The notes below the pieces were generated by a model. It was not told where the DNA came from, made no database searches, and saw only the letters and a list, made by a program, of their open reading frames with translations. From contig NC_091277.1 in assembly GCF_042100115.1 (NCBI RefSeq), forward strand, positions 2,418,001 to 2,482,000: a stretch of 64,000 nucleotides of DNA. Reading direction: 5' to 3'. The DNA comes from Alternaria dauci (Eukaryota > Ascomycota > Dothideomycetes > Pleosporales > Pleosporaceae). Numbering within the stretch: the first letter of the stretch is position 1; every line of letters begins with the position of its first letter. Shown one piece after another: positions 1-11,244 of this stretch. A program made the translations under genes and the position numbers.

Positions 1-1203
1 GTACGTGTATTCCTTATAGTGGGCGCGTCCCCCAGACTAAAAGCGTCCCTCGTGTTGATTTCCCTTGACAAGTCTCAATGGCGAATGAGAGGGCTATGCT
101 CCTGTTCATGCAGGAACACCTTGCGGCGGGACTGTGACAAGATGGAGAATGTGGAGTAGTCGAACAATGAATGGGTCTTCGCCCTTGCTCGAGTCCCTTC
201 TAGTGTTTGTGGTACGTCCAGTAAAGAACGGTTGGCTATACCTCTTATTTCGAGAAAGAATCGAAACGAGAACCCCCAGAACGACAGTATTGGAGAGAGA
301 GAAAAAAAAAGGACTTGGTGAAAGAAAAAAGGACCAGGACGGCTATCCAGAGCGCACCCAGGCCAAACGAGCGCAAAAGAACGAAAAGAAGCGAAACAAG
401 CCGGAGCACAGTAACCGCTACCTCTATTACCAATGACTTTCAGGAAAGAAGGTGAACGACAAACAACAACAAGAGGTTGAAAGGGAAAAGAGAACTGTCG
501 CAGGGAGTGGACATGGGGGGCGCGGCATCCAAGAAGCAGGCGGGCCATCATAACGCGAGAAAGCATTGAGCGCCATGCGTTTCCGCGACGAGTGGCGTAT
601 CAGACTTTGATCGCTGTGGGTGTGAAACGCGACGTCCAGCGATGCTAGACTGTGTCACGGACCGCGTTCGCGTGCATCAGATCTGGATGTCTGGCTAATT
701 GTGGCCTGTGGTTGTTGACCGGAAGAAGGGTGCAGGTAGCAAGATGGCCAGGCCCGGTGCGCGCTGGTTGGCCGAGGGGAAAACAACTTGAAACGTCTAT
801 CCCAATTGGGAACGTACACCTCACCAACCAAGCGGTTACTATTTATGTGCAACGCGACCATCATATAGCAGCATAAGGATGCATAATGTTCAAATCTCCA
901 TCTTTGTTGATTTGTGTCTAACTCTGCTATCAACAGTGATGCCGTCGCACTGTTCAAGGATTCCGTCTCCTCGACACGTCTTCCCGTGTTCCTCTCGCTT
1001 CCCTGCGGTTATTCAAGACTGTTACATGCGACCTCCCAACCCTGTCAAACGTCGCACCGGCGTATCCAGTCCTATACATAAACAACGCCCTTGTGACGTA
1101 GCGTGGGGCCGGAGGTGCAACTCGGGCCTTTCTCCACAGCTTCCATCCCGGGAATTATAATCTCGAAGCAAATTCGCGTAGCCAAGCTGCTTCACCTCCG
1201 CAC
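1..1203. other. Intergenic, no gene recognised
   Basis: Several overlapping open frames on both strands cover this stretch, but none has recognisable protein features, splice structure or a consistent composition. The part nearest 1203 is expected to be the 3' untranslated region and downstream flank of the minus-strand U5 snRNP gene. There is an A-rich, purine-rich segment around 298-400. Nothing else stands out. Confidence 0.5.
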
Positions 1204-2686
1204 TCACTTGCCTAGCTCTCCTACCATGAGCTTGCGATCCGAGGACGCGGAGAGCACTAGAATTGCCAAGTCAGCCTCGTGCCTCGTATTGGGTGATAGG
1301 TGTCGAAAGTTTGTGAAGAGGGATTAATGCAACGAAATTTCCTTGTCGGCGCCTCAAGCGCTGGAAAGGAGGATGTGAGAAAGCTTGGAAAAGCCCCTCC
1401 GCAGAGCCTCCCCACCTAATCACCCCAGGACTGGGGAATGAAGCGTAGCGTGGGGTTCCGAACAGGTACTTGCGCGAAAGAAAGTTTGTAACACTTACAG
1501 ATTGGTTCACCGAGCGGGTGGAACCGCACATCGTTGACGGCACCTCGATGGCCGGGAAGCTTGTGCAGCAGCTTTCCTGTCCGTGTCTCCCAGACGGCGA
1601 CGCACTGGTCTCCGCTTCCAGCAGCAATCTTCTCTCCCTTGGAGTCCCAGCTCGCTTTCAGGAGGTTGCGCTCTTGACCGGTTGGGGCTCCGTCGTACGT
1701 CTGGATGCGCCTGTCTGCAGGCGCAAACGGTCTCACATCCCATGTCCTGACGGTCGAGTCGTGTGCGTTGGATAGGAGAGTTTGGTTGTCAGGAGACATT
1801 TGGAGCGAGGTGACGGTATCCGTGTGGCCCAGCAGCGTGTAGGTGACGGCCTGTTTCCGCAGATCCCAGACCTTGATGTCGTTGTCGATGCCGCCGGTGA
1901 AGAGCTCGTTGCCAGCTTCGGCCAGGCATATGGCGGTTATGGGAAAGTCGGTGGGGATAAATGTTACGGCGTCTTTGGTTCTCGTGTCCCAGATCTGTCA
2001 GAGTCAGACATGCTCGACACGTGTATGTTGCTGCACTCACGCCAATGTAGCCGTCGTCGGAGCCGCTCACGAGCACCTCTTCACCGCGCTTGCTCACGTC
2101 CATGCAGTTGATGACCTCCTCGTGCCCAGGGTGTCTTCGTATCCTCTCTCCCGTCTCGACGTCCCAACTGGCGAGGTGCATATCGGCCGAGGCAGAAAAG
2201 AGAACCTTGGAGTCGCGCGACCAATGCAGATCGAGCACTGCTTGCTTGTGTCCGGTCAGAATACCGTAGTTTTCACATGATCCAGAGCTGCGCCAGAGTA
2301 CTGTTCATGATTAGCGCGTGTTCTCTCGCAAGCTTGAAAAAGGCCTACATATGGAGCGGTCCATGGAGCCAGAGGCTATGCACTGTCCCGTCGGATCAAA
2401 TCGCGCTGCGAAGACTTCGCCAGAATGGCCCGTCAACTCCATAACCGGAGACTGCAGCGCGCTGGTACGTGGCTCCTACAGCACCTGTCAGCACGTCGAC
2501 ACCTTCAGCTTGGTACTCTATCAACAGTCCTTGGTGGTCACATACCGCTTGTATCAGCGCGCCATTTGCGCCTGAGCCATTCACTCTGGCTACCGCCGAG
2601 CTCGCAAGATTGGCGTCCGACTTTGTGCGCTTGACCAGTTGGCTGGTGCCAAAAGCCTCGTTGGCGGGTCGCTTTTCTCTCGACAT
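1204..2686 (-). CDS. U5 snRNP 40 kDa WD40 protein (SNRNP40 / Prp8-binding protein)
   Basis: Splicing factor of the U5 snRNP and tri-snRNP; the family binds Prp8 in the nucleus. Five exons read as join(1204-1256, 1499-1994, 2041-2300, 2349-2475, 2546-2686) on the minus strand, giving 358 aa. A short polar N-terminus (MSREKRPANEAFGTSQLVKR) is followed by WD40 repeats over nearly the whole length, with landmarks such as LTGHSGEVFAARFDPTG, VLDLHWSRDSKVLFSASADM, HEEVINCMDVSKRG and HRGAVNDVRFHPLGEPI. The last exon is only 53 nt and lies behind a 242-nt intron; it supplies the expected ending SASSDRKLMVGELGK. Length and repeat content fit the family. It diverges from the Bet3 gene with 242 bp between start codons, so the two probably share a promoter. 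The family call is firm; the first intron's acceptor is the least certain boundary. Confidence 0.93.
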
Positions 2687-2928
2687 GGCGATGGCGGGGT
2701 GCTTGGGGCGTGATCTTGGTGGGCTATGTGGGTTGTTGCGCTGTGGTTGTAGGGCGAGTTGCAGCTGGTAAACTTTCAGCCAAGGTAGACATCTGGATGC
2801 GCGCTAAGGCCCGGGCGTACCAGGAACGCTCCTCCGCAGTCCGCATGCTCCCCGACGCCAACACCACGACTTGATAGCCTCGATATCGACCACACCTCGA
2901 CACATCCTTTGCATCCACGTACCTCCGC
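2687..2928. promoter_or_regulatory. Divergent promoter region between U5-40K and Bet3
   Basis: These 242 bp separate two start codons that point away from each other. Both 5' untranslated regions and both core promoters must fit here. I see no clear TATA box or CCAAT box; the segment is GC-rich, as usual for fungal housekeeping promoters. Confidence 0.55.
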
Positions 2929-3716
2929 ATGGCTTCGTCGACCAAAGCGGCCCGCCTGGGCGAGGAGTGAGCTCCAGACGTCTAGTAGTTGCTTCAACAT
3001 GTGCTAATAGATGTCAGAGTGTGGAAGTAAGTCTCGCATGCGACTGGCCTGGACGACTGCATCTGACAATCCAAGGACACGCGTAGACAAGGTCAGCGCC
3101 GAGCTCGTCACCCTCACATACGGCACCATTGTCGCCCAGCTGTGCAAGGACTACGAATACAACTACCCCGATGTCAACAAGCAACTCGAGCGCATGGGCT
3201 ACAACATCGGCATACGGCTGATTGAGGACTTTCTGGCCAAGTCGAGCGTACCTGCCTGCACCAACTTTAGAGAGGTCTCTGAGATGATTTCAAAGGTAGC
3301 CCGCCGCGTCGCATAGACATGCACCGCACGCTGACGTAGCGGCTGTAGGTTGGCTTCAAGATCTTCCTCAACATCACACCCACAATCGCCAACTGGTCAA
3401 GCGACAACAAGCAGTTTTCTCTCATCTTCGACGAGAATCCACTGGCCGACTTTGTGGAACTGCCTGACGATGGCCGCGCGCAGGACGAGCTCTGGTTCTC
3501 CAACATCCTGGTGGGCGTGCTGCGGGGTGCACTAGAGATGGTAGGTGGAGGGTGTGTTTGGGTGGCCTAAACAAGCAGTACACTGACATCGGCCAGGTAC
3601 ACATGCAGGTCGAGGCGCACTTTGTTAGCGACGTGCTCCGAGGCAACGACACAACTGAGATGCGGATAACGCTGATCCGCTTCATCGACGATGAGATGCC
3701 ACCGGACGACGAGTAG
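2929..3716 (+). CDS. BET3: TRAPP complex core subunit Bet3 (TRAPPC3)
   Basis: Core subunit of the TRAPP complexes, which act as Rab (Ypt1) exchange factors and tether vesicles at the Golgi. Five exons, join(2929-2966, 3018-3026, 3076-3295, 3349-3540, 3597-3716), give 192 aa, the usual size of the family. The N-terminus reads MASSTKAARLGEEVWKTRVD, and the body has the family landmarks KVSAELVTLTYGTIVAQLC, NKQLERMGYNIGIRLIEDFL and NPLADFVELPDD. Exon 2 is a 9-nt micro-exon (Glu-Val-Trp and part of Lys) that is needed to restore the conserved GEEVWK segment; both flanking introns have good donor and branch signals. The cysteine in the CTNF segment matches the residue palmitoylated in characterised Bet3 proteins (family knowledge). 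A complete, ordinary copy. Confidence 0.93.
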
Positions 3717-4931
3717 ACAAAGTTGCGCAACGAGAAGGCATACTTGTCGTCTCGCGCTGAACATGCAGGGCGTCGGGCAAGCCAACCTGCACGCTGCAGC
3801 TATTCGCGGAATGTAGCATCTGACTGGAATTTGCACTCGGTGGTTGTGTTGCTGGAATCGGCATAGACGGTCAACGAACTTACTGCACAAGACTAGGTAG
3901 AAAGTGCACTATTGGGATGGCCATTGAAGCCAATGAGAGGGTAATTGCACAACGGCGCAATTGCACTACCACTGATGATTGAAGACGGAGTCTGCACCTA
4001 CAAGGTGTATTAGTCTTTCCTCCCCCTTAATTTCAGCGCAATGTCGACGCAAGACGACGCCCAACAACGACAAGTACTTTCAAGGCTAGATTATGAGAAT
4101 GCTACAACTCTGCGTCGCGGACATGAAAGTCGAGTTGTCGCTGCATGTGCCCCACCAAGCTCCCAAGCACGTAGGTGTTGGAGTGCTGTCATGCGATCAC
4201 GATACCACCCATCCACCATGTCTGACGTCTTGACCTGCTTGATGCGGACTGAAAAACAAAAGCGAGCCACAGTCGCGACGAGGGCGTCGTGGTGCGCGAT
4301 AGGAGGCTGGAGGATGCTAGTCTAATAATACCGAAATCACGTGGGTGGCTTGGCGCAGCTCACGAGCGGCCGCACGCTTCCCCTCGATCTGGAGCACTTT
4401 CAACTTCGCACAACCTTGGGATAATCCACCTGTGCGGTTGAACCAGACGCGCCCCTTTGCGCCGGCTCCTCTCCACCGCCGTCGTTGTTGTTGTTGTTGT
4501 TGTCGCCGTCGCCGTGATCAGATCGCTTGGCAGGCTCCGTGCAGCGCGCCGCTGAGGTCCCTCTGGTGAAGTCCTTCCTTCACGCTAACCCCCGACCCAT
4601 ACCGTGCATCAGCCGCCGCCTTTTCATCGCGACACCAGCGTCGCTACCCTTTCTCGGCAACCTTCATCCCACCCGGCTGCCCATCTTCGCGCGCCATCAC
4701 CGGCCCTCGTCGTCGAGCACATCGCGTCCTTGGCACGACGCTCCGCCTGCGACTTCCCAGCCCGTGGCGACGACGTCCCATGCTGGTCTAGTCGGCCCAT
4801 CGAGCACTGAGGTGCACGACACAGCGCGTCTACTGCTACCACCGCGCACCTATCGCTAACTCCCCACCCACCCACGCACCCCCATCGCGCCTGCCGCCCC
4901 TCCCTGCCCCCCAGCAGCACCCGCCGTCGCG
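3717..4931. other. Intergenic and 5' leader of the SomA/Flo8-type gene
   Basis: No supported gene. From about 4340 the sequence becomes C-rich and pyrimidine-rich with a GTT/TTG trinucleotide run at about 4482-4504, typical of a long 5' untranslated leader of a fungal regulatory gene. The small open frames here have low-complexity Pro/Ser/Arg composition and I do not regard them as genes. Confidence 0.5.
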
Positions 4932-7343
4932 ATGCAGAACCAGCAAATGGCGCAGATGCAGGCGCAGATGAATGCGAATGGCTCCGTCAACGGCACCCCC
5001 GTCATGGGCAACATGGCGCAACCCAAACGCATGGCCACCAACGACCCCGTCGAGCGCCTCAACACGTACATCTACGACTACTTCCTGCGCAACAGACACC
5101 ACGCCCTCGCGCGCGCCATGCTCGACTGCGACCTCAAGCTGTCGACGGAAAAGTCGAGCCCCAACAAGGCCAATGGCGCCAGCGACATGGACATGCCCGA
5201 CGACATGCCCGTCCCCGCACTGCCCGCCGGCCAGGTCACCGACAACTCGTTCCTGCTCGACTGGTGGGTCCAGTTCTGGGACATTTACTCGGCCGCCCGG
5301 GGCCCCAACGGCGGGCCCAAGAATGCCGTCCAGTATCTCGGCCACAACCGGGTACGTAGTAGCATTGCAGCCCTCGTGCTTCGCACAAGCGCCTCCAGTA
5401 CTGACGACGACAGAATCTCGGCCACATGCAGAACGAGCAGCGCAACCAGCGCCTGATGATGGCCAACAACCCCATGGCCAACGCCCAGTTTATGATGACA
5501 CGGAACGGCGCCATGGCCAACGGCAAGCCCACCGAGCTCCAGCGCACAGCAGCCATGAACAACCGCCCGTACGTATCTGCACTCTCGCCCCATTCTGTGC
5601 CCCTCAAGCTAACTCGAGCAGAAGCGGCAACCCCATGGCCAACATGCAGCCCATGAAGAACCCCAACATGATTCAGATGCAACGCGACGGCTCCAACATG
5701 GACATGAACGGCAACCGCCCCAACTCGCCCGGGTCCAACGAAAATGCCCCTTCTCCAAACAAGCGCCCCCGCGTTGATGGTACGTCATCTGTCACACGCA
5801 TGACGAGGGCACAAGCTAATCAAGACCGGCTCACAGGTGGTATGAATGCTGGTAACATGCCCAACAACCAGTTCAACGAATTCATGCCGCAAGGCCCAGG
5901 TGCGCAGCAGAAGAACATCGAGGTATATGCCCAAAGTCTGGCCCATCAACACAGAGTGGCAATGAGTAACACTTCCTCCCCCCAGGGTATCAACTCTGGC
6001 GTCCAAGGCTCTCCAATGGCCCAGTCCGGCCTCGACGGTCAGGACCTCACCTTTGCTGGCAACGGCCCGCGGCCCGGCAGCATGCCCACCAACCCGCCAG
6101 GCGCACCTCAACAGGGCAACCATGCGCTGCAGGACTACCAGATGCAACTCATGCTGCTTGAGCAGCAGAACAAGAAGCGCTTACTCATGGCCCGCCAAGA
6201 ACAAGACAACCAGTCCGGACATCCTCAGCAAGGTGTCATCGGCGCCCCAGGCTTTGGCGCTGCCATGTCACCACAAGGTAGCAGGGCTGGCGGCCCATCG
6301 CCCAACCCTACCGACCAGATGAAGCGAGGTACACCAAAGCTCGGCCAGCAAAACTTACCCGGCTCACCTATGCCAGAAGGAATCATGGCGCAGCAACGTG
6401 GATCACCAGCACCCAACATGAACTTCGACCCCAGCCTAGCACCCCCAGGAATGCCTCCGCAATTCTACCCCCAGAGCATGGGCCCGGGGCCCAACGGCAA
6501 CCCCATGATGCGGCCTCCGAGCTCACATCCGAATGGCGGTCCCCAGTTCAACGGACAGCCCATGACGCAGGAGCAGATGCAGGCTATGCGCAACGGCCAG
6601 ATGCCGCAGAATGGTTGGCGTGGCGGGCCCCAACCAGGCATGATGGGCCCTGGCGGCCAGCAGATGGGGGGACCCATGGGCCAAAACCCCCAGCAGCGGC
6701 AACAAATGCCGCCTCCTCCAGCGCCCACAAACGAACAACCACGACCCGAACCATCCCCATCAGTGTCTAACCAGGCACCGCCGACGCCGAACCAAGGCAA
6801 CAAGGCCAACCCCAAGAAGAAGGTGACGAAAGATAATAAGGTAAAGTCTCGCGCTTCCCCTTTGGGAACTCATCCCGCCTTCGAGCAACGTTGATATTGA
6901 TTTTAGAAGCCCGCAAACAAAAAGGGTAACGCAGGTGCTACTCCAGCTACATCAAACGGCGAAGAGCCACCGACACCGACCTCGTCGACTCCTGTCGCGC
7001 CCATCACGCCTGTACACAAGCAGTCCTTCAACCAAGGACAAAACGGTGGGCCTCAGCAACCCGTGCAGCCTCAAGCGCCTTCCGACCAACCCATGGACAA
7101 CGGCGGTCCTCCATTTGGCAACATTGACGGTGACGTAAGTGACAAGTCTGTCATGAGCAACATTGTGCATCTTGCTAATCAAATACACAGCCCAACGGTT
7201 TCGACCTCGGCCTCAACTTTGGTGACGACGCTGGTGCGCTCGAAAACTTTGACTTTGACTCGTTTTTGCATACGGGGAATGACAATGACGCTTTTGGTAA
7301 CCTGGTCAGCGACTTTGACTTCCCGAATGCGGCCGAAGTATAG
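4932..7343 (+). CDS. SomA/Flo8-type LisH (LUFS) transcriptional regulator
   Basis: Nuclear regulator of the Flo8/SomA/Som1 family, which acts downstream of cAMP-PKA signalling on adhesion, conidiation and virulence in other fungi. Seven exons, join(4932-5351, 5414-5568, 5622-5779, 5837-5922, 5986-6840, 6907-7134, 7191-7343), give 684 aa. Residues about 38-72 form the LisH motif (DPVERLNTYIYDYFLRNRHH followed by a hydrophobic helix), and residues to about 140 complete the LUFS region with the LLDWWVQFWDIY helix. The rest is Gln/Asn/Met/Pro-rich and disordered, with a basic Asn-Lys-Lys-Lys patch (about residues 600-615). The acidic C-terminus (NFDFDSFLHTGND, FDFPNAAEV) looks like an activation domain. 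The assignment rests on the N-terminal domain plus layout; a less specific LisH-domain label is the alternative. Confidence 0.85.
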
Positions 7344-9470
7344 CGCGCTTCGAACAACTACTACTAAGTGTTCCGACTGGCATCCTTTCGCTTGATCGGC
7401 TTGGTCGCGGGCGCGCCCCGTTGGTCAATTGGTTAGTTGGCCCTTTTGTTGTTGTCGTGGTGGAACAAAACAAAAATCCTGTTTTCCTATATACCCGTGT
7501 TGTTATCTTTCCCCAAAGAACTACCACCACCTCCTCCTCCATCGATCGCTTTCTCATCCATCCATCCGTCTCTTCTCTCTTTCTCTCTCTCTCTTATTTG
7601 GAGCATTACGGGGGACTTGGGAGCTAAGGGTTTAAAGGGGGATTCATAAGTCTTTGGGCGGTTCCGTGCCAAACCCTTTGTCTCTCTCTGTGTGTTCGTC
7701 AATCGGGGTGGGCGTTTATTATATCTGCGCTGCTGTTGGGGGAACAGGCGTCTTGGCTTGGCTTGCTTGCTATGTTCTCGTTTTGACGTACGGAACTTGA
7801 CTTACCCCTTTTGCCCTTTTTATGCTCTATCTATGTTTTGTTCTGTTTAGTTGGGAGCTTGAGCTTTTTTGCCGACTTCACACATGTCGCTATCTATCTA
7901 CCTACCTACCTACCTACTTACCACAATACTCGATTTCCTTATCTTTGTTCAATTGCGTCCCCCTTTTTTTTTCTTGGCTGTATCCGTTCGCTATTCACGG
8001 CTCCCTACACTATGTGTAGTGGTAGACGTTGTTTATCTCTTTTTCTTTGTGTGTGTGTGCGTGTTTTTGTTTTTGTTTGTTGGTTATTTTTCGATGTTCA
8101 TGTTCATGTTCATGATCATGGACGTTGGACGTTGGACGTTGGACGTTGTGGAAAGTTGAGGAAAGAGTGGGAATGAAAGAGGAAGAGAAAGGTAGTCGTG
8201 GAAAATGCCAAAGTGCAAGAGAGAGTAGAGGAGAGGAGAGGGTCGACTAGGAAAACCCCTCGTTGCTATACCATTTACCTTTTTCATTATTTTGTTTGGA
8301 TGACGATTGGAGAGAGAGAGAGGGGGGGGAGGAAAGGGAGATGAAGATGAAGATGTGTGTGTGAGAGAGGTCAGAGCCGGGGAATAGCTTTTTACATATC
8401 ATTCGAGATGACTTAATGCCAGATATAAGTTCATTTTTTTTAAAAAAAAAATACATACATCTTGCATGCGTGCATATGTCGAGTGGTGGGATCATGTGTG
8501 AAGTAAATGTGGGTTGTGGTCAGCATGTACGTGCGGAGTGTGACGTTCTTTCTCCACTGGCTTTGTGGATCTAGATAACTCGGTACTTCCATGTCAATTG
8601 GCCACTGTGGCAAGAATTCAGCTTGGAGGGGATGGCAGGACAAATATTGATGTAGTAAAGACAAATGCCTTCCTACTTGAGATAGACGGCAATAGGTCTT
8701 TTGTATCCAACATGTACATACAGCAACAAGACACAGAACACCCACCAACACCCACCACCATTCAGCCCTACGTAGCGGAGAATTATTCCCCCCACATCAT
8801 CACCATCCGTCAGGTACACTACTCTAGTACGTGTCTGACGTGGAGAAAAGCCCCGAGGACCCGTCGGCCGTTTCAGCACATGTCACATGGCTCTCTCTGG
8901 AACTTGCACCTGCATTGTCGATCGCAGCAGACAGACACGTCATGTGATGCCATGCCATGCCATGCAATGCATGCCGGTTCGGAATCACAAAAACCTCGGT
9001 TACAACACCCCCTTGTTGGAACCCGAGGAGCTGGTACGAGGCATGTATTCCGAGGACCCTCTTCCAGTTCCACTTCTGAGAACACATGGCGGATGCGTGC
9101 AGTGAGGAGCAGGCTTTGGGAGTAAGTGTTGATTTTCCATTCACTGCTTTCTCTCCTCAAGCTTTGTGAGGATTGTCGGAGTGCTGGTGTGATCTATTTA
9201 CGGTACTTTGAGCAATCTATGTAAACATCCTATTCATGACCTGGACCCCATGCTTCGTGATCCTTTTTAACCCAAGGAGAGTCGTTCAACCATCAGCCAT
9301 CAACCATACCAACTCATTAACATGAGCCATGACCCATAACCCGTGATGCGTAATGCGTAGCCCACCGTCCCATCTACCCCATTACACCCCAGCGCACCTC
9401 GCTCGCCCCTCAACTCCGCTCACTCACAGTCGACAGCCTGTGCAGCCAATCCGAATACCTGCCCGGCCGT
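7344..9470. other. Long gene-free stretch with simple repeats
   Basis: The first few hundred bases are the 3' flank of the SomA-type gene. Between 7570 and 8360 there are T-rich and CT-rich runs, a CTAC tetranucleotide run (about 7898-7918), an ATGTTC hexamer run and a 9-bp tandem repeat. The 8560-9130 segment has an open frame of 186 codons with unconvincing composition, and a CATGC run near 8950-8972. I see no protein-coding gene. Confidence 0.5.
8095..8148. repeat. Adjacent short tandem repeats (6-bp and 9-bp units)
   Basis: About 8095-8120 repeats the hexamer ATGTTC with one variant unit, and 8121-8148 repeats GACGTTGGA about three times. They sit in the gene-free stretch downstream of the SomA-type gene and look like ordinary minisatellite sequence. 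Confidence 0.8.
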
Positions 9471-11244
9471 CTAGTAAGTATTCTCACCCCTCCCCCCAAA
9501 CCCCTGGCCCTCAAGCGCCTTCTTCTTCCGAATCTGATGGATACTCGCCACCGTGGGAATCGTCCTCGTCCCATCGTTACTCATGAGGCCACCAACCGGC
9601 CCCCTCTGCGCTTCCAGATCCGGTTCTTGGGATCCCTCCCTCACCTTTTCAATCTCCTCTTTCACCTCCTGGTCCTTGTCGTCGTCGTCCTGGCCGGGGT
9701 TTGCGACCTCGTATTCGAGGATCTTGATGAATTGGTAGAAGACGACGGCGATGATGGCGCCGACGGCGGGGCCTACCCAGTAGATCCAGTGTTCCGTGTC
9801 AAAGACGCCGGTTACGACACAGGGGCCGAAGGAGCGGGCTGGGTTGAGGGAGCCGCCGGTGTAGTAGACGCCGACTAGTTCTGCGATGAAGAGGGCAAGG
9901 CCGATGCCGACGGGGGCTATGAAGGTGGCTGGTCGGGGAGTTAGTTATTTGGGTTGGACTAGGAGAGAGAATGAGGGAAAGCATACCTTTGTGCTTCTCC
10001 TTTGCCAACATGAAGATGGTAAAGACCAGCTCCGCCGTAAGCAAAGCCTCAATCATCACGCCCTGCGCCAGACTGGTCCCCTCACCAAGCGTAGTCCGAA
10101 CGTTAAAATCCGTAGGGAACAAGACGCTAACGATGTAACTGGAGAAGATACTTCCCGTAATCTGCGCTGCAAGTAGCAGGAAAGCGCGGACAGGTGATAA
10201 AGCGCGACACAGTAACATGGCGAACGTGACGGCCGGGTTGAACAGACCACCGCTGATACGGAAGAATACCCAGACGTTCACCATGAGGGAGAAAGCAAAG
10301 ACGAGAGCAATGTAGAGGAGGACAATGGGTGAGAAACCGGCGGCCTCATTGGTCGTCGTGTTCTGAGCTGGATTTGCTGACGACTCAATGTTGGCGACTT
10401 GGGTGCCGGAGAAGGCGAAGAAGAGGAACATGGTTGTTCCTACAAATTCTCCTACGAAAGCGACAAAGTCTGTTGCAAATGTGTTAGCGAGGCAGACACA
10501 TGAGTGACGCGGAGATGGCTTACGGTTCTTTGCATTACTTCCCATCCAGACGGCCCAGGGCAGCCTCATCACAGCCTTCGCGGATGGATACTGTGGCGGT
10601 CCCTTGCTTCCTCCACTTCCGACGCCCGGCATAGGAGGCCGGCGTGGGGGCTGATCCGTGTGATCGGGGTAGTACATTTCATAGTTTGGCTTACCCGGTG
10701 TATCCGAGTATTGGGGCTGCATGTTTGCATCGACACTATTCCTTGGTATCGGTCCATACCTGGAGTTTTGCTCGATGTAGTTACGGTAGGCCATAGGAGG
10801 GCCTTGATTGCGACGGTTAGACCGACGGCGGTACACTTGATGATTGTAGTCTTCCTCATCATAGTCGTCTTCTATGTACGGACCACGATGGGTGGCATGG
10901 GCATAAGGAACATTCTGAGATGGTCGTCGAGGCCGAGTGGGTGTCCACTGGTCATTGAAGTCGCCTTGGCCTCCTATTCTTCGAGCATTGGACGGCATTG
11001 ACCTCAGGGGGTGGTCGCTCTGTTGCTGCTGCTGCTGCTGTTGTTGCGGTTGCTGGGGCAGACTCTGATCAGACTCCATGTGGTAGTCGATGTGTGCTGG
11101 GTGGGGTTGTGCAGGTAGTCGTAACAATTCTTGCCTTGAGTCACTGGATGCTCGCGTTGGTGGCATGGCAGGGGATTCCATTATCGTACCATCTTGCAGT
11201 GTCTGGCCATAGTACTGAGGCTGTTGGTTGTTTTGTTGCGCCAT
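9471..11244 (-). CDS. Aquaporin (MIP family) with long N-terminal extension
   Basis: Membrane channel for water and possibly small solutes. Three exons, join(9471-9928, 9987-10469, 10524-11244) on the minus strand, give 553 aa from the ATG at 11244. The first ~240 residues are polar and disordered with a poly-Gln tract (about 11021-11046) and Arg/Tyr-rich segments. The channel follows, with both pore motifs: GGLFNPAVTF near residue 317 and GGSLNPARSFGP near 427. NPARSFGP, rather than the NPARDxGPR form of aquaglyceroporins, points to an orthodox aquaporin. The C-terminal tail is charged and cytosolic. The reading frame stays open upstream of 11244 and a good acceptor (CAAATCCCCAG) lies at about 11280-11291, so an additional 5' coding exon is possible; the true start is uncertain. 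Confidence 0.88.

Noticed and set aside
8565..9125. A 186-codon frame in the gene-free stretch after the SomA-type gene
   Set aside because: No recognisable domain or splice structure, low-complexity parts and competing frames on the other strand.
10504..11001. A 165-codon plus-strand frame within the aquaporin gene
   Set aside because: Antisense to the N-terminal exon of the aquaporin; shadow frame.
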